From Chloroflexota bacterium (lineage in GTDB: Bacteria > Chloroflexota > Anaerolineae > Aggregatilineales > Phototrophicaceae), in contig WTGO01000136.1 in NCBI GenBank assembly GCA_011523515.1, positions 1-37,544 of the forward strand: DNA of 37,544 nt, written 5' to 3'. The notes beneath the pieces are model-generated. The model was not told where the DNA came from, did not search any database, and saw nothing but the letters and a program-made list of their open reading frames with translations. This document shows positions 14,909-21,836 of the stretch, piece after piece; position 1 is the stretch's first letter, and each line of letters begins with the position of its first letter. The position numbers and the translations under genes were made by a program.

Positions 14909-15700
14909 CTATATCGCATTGGATCTGCGCAGGTAGTCCAGGCATGCGCTTATTTCAGCAACCCCTCTACATTCGCCGGCGAGGACCAGCCAGCCGGCAA
15001 AATCTGCCGAGCGCAGCGCGCTGGCCAAGCTGGTGAAGGGCAGCGATCCTTGGCCGGGCAGGCGCCGATTGTCGTCGACCAGATAGACGGCGCTTAACGC
15101 AGGACTGTGCTCGGCCAGGCTCACGGCCATATCTTCCTCTTCCAGCGAGAGGCAGCGAGTATTGACGGCGAGCATGATATTGGGATGGTCATCCACCTGG
15201 CGGCGAAAGAATGCTGCATCACTCAGACACGTGACGAAGGTCGTCTCGCCGCGATTGATCGGCCGAATCGCCAACTTGGCATCCATGGCCTCCGCCAGGT
15301 CGGAAACGCCGCGCAGCAGCCAGGTCAGCAATTCCTTCTGCAACTCCATAGGCGAGGCAAAAGGGGTCAAGTCGGGCAGATCCGTCTCGCCATAGTGCGG
15401 CACAAACGTAACGTATTCCGCTTCCAGATCGAGCGCGCAGGTCAAGGCGCGGCGCAGCAAGTCCGTGGCATCGGCGCGCGTACCTCGGTCGGCGGCCAGC
15501 CAACCGCTCGCCGTACCCATATTGACGCCGCTCGCCGCCAGGCCATGGGTTTGCAGCGCGTCGTAGACCTCGGGCAGGCGCTCGTCCAAATCCTCGGCGG
15601 CGAACTCCACCCCGCTGAAGCCCAGCTCAGCCGCCGACCCTAGCTGCTGCATGGATGTTCTGCCCGGCAGCAGCGCTTCCTGTATGGCGAGCTTCGGCAT
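14909..15700 (-). CDS. Sugar-phosphate isomerase/epimerase-like TIM barrel, probably catalytically inactive
   Basis: This 263-residue protein follows the xylose-isomerase-like TIM-barrel family end to end (LGFSGVEFAAEDLDERLPEV; AIRPINRGETTF; IMLAVNTRCLSLEEEDM; VYLVDDNRRLPGQGSLPF; GWLVLAGE). The metal ligands that D-tagatose 3-epimerase and hydroxypyruvate isomerase relatives use (E, D, H, E) align here with R146, N180, Y206 and A241. The H of the DTxH motif is C183. Spacing between these positions matches the family, so the fold is kept while the metal site is lost. It may be a pseudo-enzyme or binding protein. Its start lies 3 bp after the MoxR stop on the same strand. Confidence 0.8.
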   Translation of the reverse strand: MPKLAIQEALLPGRTSMQQLGSAAELGFSGVEFAAEDLDERLPEVYDALQTHGLAASGVNMGTASGWLAADRGTRADATDLLRRALTCALDLEAEYVTFVPHYGETDLPDLTPFASPMELQKELLTWLLRGVSDLAEAMDAKLAIRPINRGETTFVTCLSDAAFFRRQVDDHPNIMLAVNTRCLSLEEEDMAVSLAEHSPALSAVYLVDDNRRLPGQGSLPFTSLASALRSADFAGWLVLAGECRGVAEISACLDYLRRSNAI

Positions 15701-15703
15701 GGG

Positions 15704-16705
15704 CTAACTCGCCAGCTTGGGCACGGACTTGAGCACATCAGCGATGAGGTCGTCGGTGCTGAGCCCTTCCGCCTGTCCCTCAAAATTCAACAGAATGCGG
15801 TGGCGCAGGGCGGCCGGCGCGACTGCAGCGACATCTTCAAACGAGACATTGCTGCGCCCCTCCAGCAGCGCGTTGATTTTGGCGCCGATGATTAGCGCTT
15901 GCGCCCCGCGCGGGCTGGCGCCGTAGCGAGCATACTGCCGTAACATCGGCGTGGCTTCGTCGCTTTCCGGGTGGGTAGCGACCACAATATGCGCCACATA
16001 TTCGCTGACGTGGCTGGGAATCGGCGTGCTAAGCGCCAAGGCGCCCATGGCGATCACCTGCGCGCCATCCGCCACTTTACCCGCGCGCGGCTGCTCCACT
16101 CCAGTAGTACGCTCCAGAATTTGCACCAGGTCCGCCACATCGGGAAAGGCGACATTCACTTTGAACAGGAAGCGGTCAAGCTGCGCCTCGGGCAACGGAT
16201 ACGTGCCTTCCATCTCCAGCGGATTCTGCGTCGCCAGGACAAAAAAGGGCGCATCCAGCTGGTAACCCTGCCCGGCAACGGTGACCGTTTTTTCTTGCAT
16301 CGCTTCCAACATGGCCGATTGTGTCTTGGGTGTGGCGCGGTTGATCTCGTCCGCCAGGATCAAATTGGCGAAGATCGGCCCTGCCTGAAAACGAAATTGC
16401 CGCCGGCCATCCTCGGATTCCTCCAGAATGTCAGTGCCGACGATATCAGCCGGCATCAGATCGGGTGTGAACTGAATGCGCGAAAATTGCAAATCGAGCA
16501 CGTCGCCCAATGTGCGAATCAGCATGGTCTTGCCCAGCCCGGGCACGCCTTCCAGCAGCGCGTGCCCGCCCGCCAGGACGCAGATGATGACGCTGCGCAC
16601 AACCGCTTGCTGCCCGACGATGACCTGGCCGACTTCGGCTTCAATGCTGCGGGCGATCTCGCCGAATTGCTCCAAGCCGATTTCTGCGGGTGCTGCTTCG
16701 CTCAT
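15704..16705 (-). CDS. MoxR-family AAA+ ATPase
   Basis: This 333-residue ATPase has Walker A GVPGLGKT near residue 58, Walker B LILADEINRA near 114, the MoxR-typical Q-x-ALLEAMQEKTVTVAG-like stretch, sensor-1 FFVLATQNPLEMEGTYPLPEAQLDRF, and the C-terminal lid GASPRGAQALI. MoxR proteins act as chaperone-like ATPases, usually beside DUF58 and von Willebrand factor A genes. Here no such partner is present: the downstream gene is the isomerase-like protein, 3 bp away. A TATAAT box about 40 bases upstream probably drives both genes. Confidence 0.93.
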   Translation of the reverse strand: MSEAAPAEIGLEQFGEIARSIEAEVGQVIVGQQAVVRSVIICVLAGGHALLEGVPGLGKTMLIRTLGDVLDLQFSRIQFTPDLMPADIVGTDILEESEDGRRQFRFQAGPIFANLILADEINRATPKTQSAMLEAMQEKTVTVAGQGYQLDAPFFVLATQNPLEMEGTYPLPEAQLDRFLFKVNVAFPDVADLVQILERTTGVEQPRAGKVADGAQVIAMGALALSTPIPSHVSEYVAHIVVATHPESDEATPMLRQYARYGASPRGAQALIIGAKINALLEGRSNVSFEDVAAVAPAALRHRILLNFEGQAEGLSTDDLIADVLKSVPKLAS

Positions 16706-16744
16706 AATGCGTAACTTTCATGTCAGGTGCCGGCAATGGCCGTC

Positions 16745-16750
16745 ATTATA
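16745..16750 (-). promoter_or_regulatory. -10 box (TATAAT) of the moxR operon
   Basis: A perfect minus-strand TATAAT lies 39 bases upstream of the moxR ATG, in the 60-bp gap after the truncated HEXXH gene. No clear -35 was found. Confidence 0.45.
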
Positions 16751-16765
16751 GCGGCAAAAGATTCA

Positions 16766-17287
16766 TTACTGTGAGGCAGGAATTACGCAGCCGCCTACCA
16801 GCCGGCGATCGGCCAGGGCCGACAGGTCATAATTCTGGTCCTGCAGCGCATGCGCAAATTCATGCGCGTAGGTCATCAGCTGTGGCGCGGCGAGCCCATC
16901 AACCGGCAAGTCGTCTCCGGGCAGGACGACGATCAGGGTCGCGCTATCGGCATCGTAGTAGCCGGCGATCTGGCTTAGTATGAATTCAAGCAGAAGGTCG
17001 CCCGGATCCAGTCCCGGCTCAGCCAGATCGAGCGCGCGATAGACATAGTAGCGCGCCGCCGGCAAATCCGGCGGATACTCGTCGTGGAAGCGCATTTCCA
17101 TGCGCGCCGCCGCCTCCTCACGGCTCAGGAAGCGTACGCGCGGGTCTTCCAGCGCATATAACTTGCGAAAGGCGCTGACGGACGCTTCGATCTCGTCGAG
17201 CTGCCGCTCCACCAGCGGAAAGGCGTCCTGCGCTGCGGAGAGCGGCCCCAGCAACAGGCAAGCCAGTATCCAGAGTGTTCGCCGCAT
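16766..17287 (-). CDS. Secreted zinc-metallopeptidase-like protein, C-terminally truncated
   Basis: The product has 173 residues from the ATG giving MRRTLWILACLLLGPLSAAQ, a signal peptide; the frame stays open further upstream without need. The mature part contains FPLVERQLDEIEASVSAFRKL, then SQIAGYYDADSATLIVV, and near the end LMTYAHEFAHALQDQNYDL, with the HEFAH (HExxH) zinc motif. Related secreted proteins that I know continue well beyond this point to a third zinc ligand. Here the frame stops 20 residues after the DL, with an unrelated-looking tail RRLVGGCVIPASQ. It therefore looks truncated and probably lacks a complete active site. It is divergent from the integrase. Confidence 0.6.
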   Translation of the reverse strand: MRRTLWILACLLLGPLSAAQDAFPLVERQLDEIEASVSAFRKLYALEDPRVRFLSREEAAARMEMRFHDEYPPDLPAARYYVYRALDLAEPGLDPGDLLLEFILSQIAGYYDADSATLIVVLPGDDLPVDGLAAPQLMTYAHEFAHALQDQNYDLSALADRRLVGGCVIPASQ

Positions 17288-17391
17288 TTTTGCGCCTTTC
17301 GATCGACAAGCGAGGGCGTGCAGCTTCATATTATCGCAGCCGCCGACGGATGCGAAGTCCCCGCAGCCAAACGCCGAGCGAGCAATCATAC

Positions 17392-17397
17392 TATAAT
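17392..17397 (+). promoter_or_regulatory. -10 box (TATAAT) of the integrase; leaderless start
   Basis: TATAAT ends seven bases before the ATG at 17405, so transcription would begin at the start codon. No Shine-Dalgarno is present, consistent with leaderless translation. Confidence 0.5.
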
Positions 17398-17404
17398 CGG
17401 CAGC

Positions 17405-18496
17405 ATGGCAGCGACAGAAATCCAACACACCAGTCTTTGGCGCGAAAACTACGCCGTCCTCATGCCGCAGAGCCCCAACAAAGACCAAAAATCGCGCTTG
17501 TGCTTCTACATCGACTGGCTGGCCGCCAGGCAGCTCAGCTGGTATCAGCCGGACCTGAAGGCCTATCGCGATTACCTGCTACATGAGCGTTCGCGCGTCG
17601 ATAAACGCGGCCGGCGCAAACCTGCTACGCTCTCCGAGGCGACCGTGCTGGCTCATCTGGCGACCATCCGCAGCCGTTACAACACTCTGCTCACGCATAG
17701 CAACGAAGCGCGCGATCGGCTCTTTGAGCTGGCCAATCCCGATGACAGCGAAGTAGAGCAGCAGGCCCTGGTCAACGAGTTCTTTGTGCGCATCGCCAAC
17801 GATGTGCATCCGGCCGCCGCCCCGGTCGAGCTGGTGGACAAACAAGACATCGCCGATAGCGAGCACCTGCGCCTCAAACCCTACCAAGTCAGCGCCCTGG
17901 TTCAAGCGCCCGGCATCTCCAGCTTGCGCGGCCTGCGCGATACGGCGCTGATGACGCTGATGGTCTGCAGCGGCATCCGCGCGGCCGAGGCGGCGGCCCT
18001 GCTAGTGGACGACCTGCGCCAGCATCTGGGCGGCGAACTTTCGCTGCGCGTGCGCGAAGGCAAAGGTGGCAAGCAGCGACTGATTCCCTACGGCCCCCTC
18101 GATTGGTGCCTGATGTATGTGGACGCCTGGCTGCGCGAAGCCCAGATCGAAGCCGGCCACGTCTTTCGAGGCATCCGGCGCGGCGGCAAGAGCGTGCGCC
18201 CCAGCGGCATCGGCGCCTGGACGGTCAACGACATTATGAACAGCTACCCCATCAGCATCGACGGCGCACTCTGCCTGGTGAAGCCGCACGACCTGCGCCG
18301 CACCTACGCCCGCAACGCCTACGATTTCGGCATGGACCTCGAGCGCATCCGCCAGAACCTGGGCCATACCAGCCTGGGTACTACGCAGACCTACATCGGC
18401 GAGCTCGACGGCCGCGACCGGCATCCGCCCAATATGTTCAGCCCGCCGCATGACCAGCATAACCTGGCGCTGCTTACCGGTAGTGAGATTGGCTAA
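17405..18496 (+). CDS. Tyrosine recombinase/integrase
   Basis: This 363-residue recombinase carries all catalytic positions: R192 (CSGIRAAEAAAL), K223 (GKGGKQRLIP), H295 and R298 (KPHDLRRTYARNAY), H321 (NLGHTSLGTTQTYIG) and Y330. Residues about 20-140 form the core-binding SAM-like domain. Such enzymes catalyse site-specific recombination through a 3'-phosphotyrosine intermediate. Excisionase, phage or transfer genes are absent nearby and no attachment-site repeats were seen, so whether it is a XerC/D-like housekeeping enzyme or a relic of an integrated element cannot be told. The ATG lies seven bases after a TATAAT; an alternative upstream ATG would fall before that promoter. Confidence 0.92.
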   Translation: MAATEIQHTSLWRENYAVLMPQSPNKDQKSRLCFYIDWLAARQLSWYQPDLKAYRDYLLHERSRVDKRGRRKPATLSEATVLAHLATIRSRYNTLLTHSNEARDRLFELANPDDSEVEQQALVNEFFVRIANDVHPAAAPVELVDKQDIADSEHLRLKPYQVSALVQAPGISSLRGLRDTALMTLMVCSGIRAAEAAALLVDDLRQHLGGELSLRVREGKGGKQRLIPYGPLDWCLMYVDAWLREAQIEAGHVFRGIRRGGKSVRPSGIGAWTVNDIMNSYPISIDGALCLVKPHDLRRTYARNAYDFGMDLERIRQNLGHTSLGTTQTYIGELDGRDRHPPNMFSPPHDQHNLALLTGSEIG

Positions 18497-18522
18497 CGGT
18501 TCACTCTGTTGAGAAGTAGAAT

Positions 18523-19266
18523 CTAAGCGCTCGCCGCTTCGTCCGCGGGGATCTCCAGCTCAATCGCCTGCTTGATCAACTCGCGGAATGACGGCTCGGG
18601 CAGGGCGCCCGGCTGCATGAAGATCAGCTTGCCCTGCTTGAAGACGGCAATCGTGGGAATGCTGCGAATCTGAAAGGCCTGGCTCAAGCCGGGGTTGGCG
18701 TCCGTATCGACCTTGACCACGCGGATCTGCCCGGCGAATTCGCCCGCCAGCTTCTCCAGAATCGGGCTCACCTGGCGGCAAGGCCCGCACCACTCCGCCC
18801 AAAAGTCGACCAGCACCGGCAGCTCGTGCGAGGCCTGGATCGCCTCCAGCTTGAAGGTGGCGTCGGTGACATCCAGTGGCTTGTCCAGCACGATAGCTTT
18901 TTCCTCTTCGTCGGCTTCCGCCTCACGCTCCTCCGGCGGCAGATCGGCGGCGATGGCCTCTTGCAGCTGAGCGATGTAATCCGTCAGGTCAGTCGCCCAG
19001 GGGCGGGAACGCCGGAACAGGATTTCGCCGCGATAAAGGCCGATCAACAGTGACTTGTTCTGATAGTCGAAGCGCTCGCCCAATCTGTTGAAAACCGACG
19101 GATCCACGCGCCCGAAGACGATGCCGTCTTCTTCGTCGGCCGCCTTGTCGAAAGCCGTCTTGAAGTCGCTACGCAGCTTGTCGCTGCCGTTGGAGATGAG
19201 AACCAGCGCGGCGGAGTCGCCGATGTACGAATTGAAGTTGCTGTCTGTGAGGGTTGTGATTGGCAT
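18523..19266 (-). CDS. Two-domain thioredoxin-like protein
   Basis: The protein has 247 residues from the ATG giving MPITTLTDSNFNSYIG, with AAGGAC upstream; the frame extends 19 codons more. Residues 1-105 resemble a thioredoxin fold that lacks a CxxC motif (ALVLISNGSDKLRSDF, VFGRVDPSVFNRLGERF). An acidic linker (PPEEREAEADEEEK) follows. Residues about 133-240 form a canonical thioredoxin, with VLVDFWAEWCGPCRQVSPIL, the cis-proline SIPT and FKQGKLI. The second domain should be redox-active in the cytoplasm; the first may serve as a binding or dimerisation module. It is monocistronic and converges with the integrase. Confidence 0.9.
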   Translation of the reverse strand: MPITTLTDSNFNSYIGDSAALVLISNGSDKLRSDFKTAFDKAADEEDGIVFGRVDPSVFNRLGERFDYQNKSLLIGLYRGEILFRRSRPWATDLTDYIAQLQEAIAADLPPEEREAEADEEEKAIVLDKPLDVTDATFKLEAIQASHELPVLVDFWAEWCGPCRQVSPILEKLAGEFAGQIRVVKVDTDANPGLSQAFQIRSIPTIAVFKQGKLIFMQPGALPEPSFRELIKQAIELEIPADEAASA

Positions 19267-19332
19267 GTAATGTCCTTCAACGCAATTGCAGTACGGCAAA
19301 AGGCTCAATTGTACTCCACACAAAGCGTCAGT

Positions 19333-19682
19333 CTAAACCAGTCTGAGATATTCTACACGATTCCGCATATCGTCTTGTCTATAGTATTCGTGCATCCAGA
19401 TCAGAAAGCGGACCCATGTACCTATGGCTTTGCGATCCTTTCGCACTCCGATCACGATTCCTTCGTGTTGCATACCGGATTTGGCAAGTTCTACATAGTC
19501 GTCGTCCATGGCGCATAGGACCCGCCCAACGCAGATGCGCGAACAAGGTGGCTGTCATCCGACTTGCCTCGCAATTCCAATTCTTTTACTGTGGTAGCTT
19601 CAATTCTTCGGCGTCGTAACTCTTTTGCGATAACAACCGGCATCTGCTCATCAAGATAGAATCTTAGCTTCTGGTCGCCCAT
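19333..19682 (-). pseudogene. DUF5615 PIN-like toxin gene with a frameshift
   Basis: The first frame reads KLRFYLDEQMPVVIAKELRR...VKELELRGKSDDSHLVRAS and then runs out of frame to a stop at about residue 63. A one-base shift near 19525-19535 restores the rest of the family: GRVLCAMDDDYVELAKSG, GIVIGVRKDRKAIG and the typical ending DDMRNRVEYL, stopping at 19333. The combined length of about 115 residues is normal for DUF5615. The acidic residues of the PIN-like site (D in LDE, DD in DDSH, DDD) are present across the two frames. It overlaps the DUF433 gene upstream by 32 bp. Sequencing error is the main alternative to a true mutation. Confidence 0.8.
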
Positions 19683-19950
19683 AGCCGGCCTTCGCTAACC
19701 TGTCGAAGTTATCGAATTGCCTCTGGATATCCGCGTCAATATAGGCGGAATTGTTTTCATAGTACGCGAAGGCAGCGGCGACTTGCTCGTAAGTTATGCC
19801 GAGCTTGTCCGATATATCATCGCGAGCGCGCTCACCGTAATGTTCCGCGATTACGATATCCGTCACTCGGATACCCGTTCCCTCAATACAGGGGCGACCA
19901 CCGCGGACACCCGCTTTTCGCGTGATGCCCGGAGTCATAATCTCGTTCAT
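19651..19950 (-). CDS. DUF433-family antitoxin-like protein
   Basis: This 99-residue protein has the DUF433 core GRPCIEGTGIRVTDIVIAEHYGE...DISDKLGITYEQVAAAFAYYENN, a winged/homeodomain-like helix-turn-helix. DUF433 genes regularly precede DUF5615 PIN-like genes, and the pair is regarded as a toxin-antitoxin-like module. Here it overlaps the frameshifted DUF5615 gene by 32 bp, the usual arrangement. It starts MNEIMTPGITRKAGVRG; its second methionine is an alternative start. Confidence 0.88.
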   Translation of the reverse strand: MNEIMTPGITRKAGVRGGRPCIEGTGIRVTDIVIAEHYGERARDDISDKLGITYEQVAAAFAYYENNSAYIDADIQRQFDNFDRLAKAGYGRPEAKILS

Positions 19951-20030
19951 AACCTCAATCTCCCCATCAGGTACAGAGCATACCCATCCCTAATATACCT
20001 TTGCGCGCGAGTGAATACAATATTATGCGC

Positions 20031-21836
20031 CTACCCCGCCAGCCGCTCGATGTACTCCAGGCTCTGGTGCCGGAAATAGGAGTCGTAGAGCGTGGCGTAG
20101 TGCCCGCCATCGGCCATCAGCGAGTCATGCGTGCCCGACTCGATGATCTCGCCCTGCTCGAGCACGATGATGCGGTCGGCATGTTGAATCGTCGACAGCC
20201 GATGCGCGATCACGATTGAGGTGCGGTCGCCCAGCAGCGTATCCAGCCCCTCTTGAATCAGCGTCTCCGTCAGCGGATCGACGCTCGCCGTGGCCTCGTC
20301 CAGGATGAATATCGCCGGGTCTTGCAGCAGCACGCGCGCAATGGCCACCAACTGCCGCTGACCCATCGACAGATTGTTGCCGCGCTCGCCGACTTGCGTC
20401 TCCAGCCCCTCCTGCAGGCTGACCAGCCAGTCGCCGCGCCCCACCTGATGCGCTACTTCGACCACCTCTTCATCGCTGGCTTCCGGCTTGCCGTAGCGGA
20501 TATTGTCCATCACCGTGCCATCAAAGAGGAAGGGCGTCTGCGTCACCACGCCCAGCTGCGAGCGGTAGCTCGACAAATTAAAGAGACGGATATCTTGACC
20601 GTCAATCAAGAGCTGGCCGTGCTGATACTCGTAGAAGCGGTTGATCAGCTTGGCGATGCTCGATTTGCCCGAGCCGGTATGCCCGACCAGCGCCAGCGTC
20701 TCGCCCGGATGAATCCGCAGGCTGAAGTCCCGCAGCACCTGCTCGCCCTTGTTGTAATGAAAGTCCATACTGACGAATTCGATCTCGCCAGCGATCGATT
20801 CCACAGGCTCATCCGCCTTCTGCTTGACCATTGCTTCGGCGTCGATAAGAGCGAAGACCCGCTCGCCCGCCGCCAGACCCAGCTGAAACTGGCTCCAGAA
20901 AGACGAGATGCTGGTCAGCGGGAACCAAATCATGCCCATGCCCTGGATGAATAAAAACCACTCGCCCGCGGTCAAGATGCCTTGCTGGGCCATGTTGATG
21001 CCGAACCAGACCACTGCCGCCACCCCGACGCCCGCAATCGTGACCAGGATTGGGAAGATGCTGCCGAAGACGAAACCGTTGATCTTCTCGACCTCGTACG
21101 ACTCCTGATTCACCGTCTTGAATTCGTCGTAGATCATCTGCTCGCGGCGGAAGGCCTTGGCCACGCCGATGCCGCTGATCGACTCCTGAATATGCGCGTT
21201 GACCGTCGCCAGTTGCCGCCGCGAATTGGTCACGGTCCGCCGCGCCACCGTGCGAAATTTCAGCGCCGTGAACACGATAAAAGGCATGATGGCAATCAGC
21301 ACCAAGGTCATATTCACATTGACCGTGAACAGGTAGATGATCAAAAGCAGCACCAGCAGCAAGCGGCTCATCAAGTTGATGCTCAAGCGCACCGTTTCCG
21401 AGAAGGCTTGCGTGTCAGACAGCACGCGGCTAACCACGCGGCCGGTCGAGTACTGATCGTAGAAGGACATATCGCGCTCGGTCACAGCGTTAAAGGCGTC
21501 CTCGCGCAGATCAAAGGTGACATCGCCGACCGCCTCCGCCGACAGCCACTGGCGGATCATATTGGCGACCCAACCGGCGCTGGCCGCGATGCCCAGAATG
21601 ACGGCCGTCCCGATTGCGTCGAAGCTCTCCGGCGTGAATTGCAGCTGGTCCAGCGCTTGCGACACAACCACCGGCAGGATCAGGTCCATCACCGAGCTGA
21701 GAAAGACCACCCCGCCCACGACCAGCATCTTCCACAGATGCGGCTTGAAGTATCCCAGAATTCGCTTGACCAGCGCCCAATCGGAGTATTTTCGATCGTA
21801 ATCTTCGGCGTCCAGGCCGTCCATGATGAAGCCCAT
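20031..21836 (-). CDS. ABC exporter half-transporter, consensus subunit (MsbA/MdlB type)
   Basis: This 601-residue protein has six transmembrane helices (residues about 35-320), then a nucleotide-binding domain with Walker A GHTGSGKSS near 384, Q-loop VVTQTPFLF, a non-standard signature LSMGQRQLV near 488, Walker B IFILDEATAS with the catalytic glutamate, and H-loop IAHRLST. It starts at an ATG that overlaps the stop of the upstream ABC gene by one base (TAATG), so the two are translationally coupled and form a heterodimer. Such exporters move lipids, drugs or peptides outward. No substrate gene adjoins it. Confidence 0.94.
   Translation of the reverse strand: MGFIMDGLDAEDYDRKYSDWALVKRILGYFKPHLWKMLVVGGVVFLSSVMDLILPVVVSQALDQLQFTPESFDAIGTAVILGIAASAGWVANMIRQWLSAEAVGDVTFDLREDAFNAVTERDMSFYDQYSTGRVVSRVLSDTQAFSETVRLSINLMSRLLLVLLLIIYLFTVNVNMTLVLIAIMPFIVFTALKFRTVARRTVTNSRRQLATVNAHIQESISGIGVAKAFRREQMIYDEFKTVNQESYEVEKINGFVFGSIFPILVTIAGVGVAAVVWFGINMAQQGILTAGEWFLFIQGMGMIWFPLTSISSFWSQFQLGLAAGERVFALIDAEAMVKQKADEPVESIAGEIEFVSMDFHYNKGEQVLRDFSLRIHPGETLALVGHTGSGKSSIAKLINRFYEYQHGQLLIDGQDIRLFNLSSYRSQLGVVTQTPFLFDGTVMDNIRYGKPEASDEEVVEVAHQVGRGDWLVSLQEGLETQVGERGNNLSMGQRQLVAIARVLLQDPAIFILDEATASVDPLTETLIQEGLDTLLGDRTSIVIAHRLSTIQHADRIIVLEQGEIIESGTHDSLMADGGHYATLYDSYFRHQSLEYIERLAG

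Noticed and set aside
17405..18496. Attachment-site repeats or a tRNA target next to the integrase
   Set aside because: No direct repeats or tRNA-like sequence were found on inspection of the flanks.
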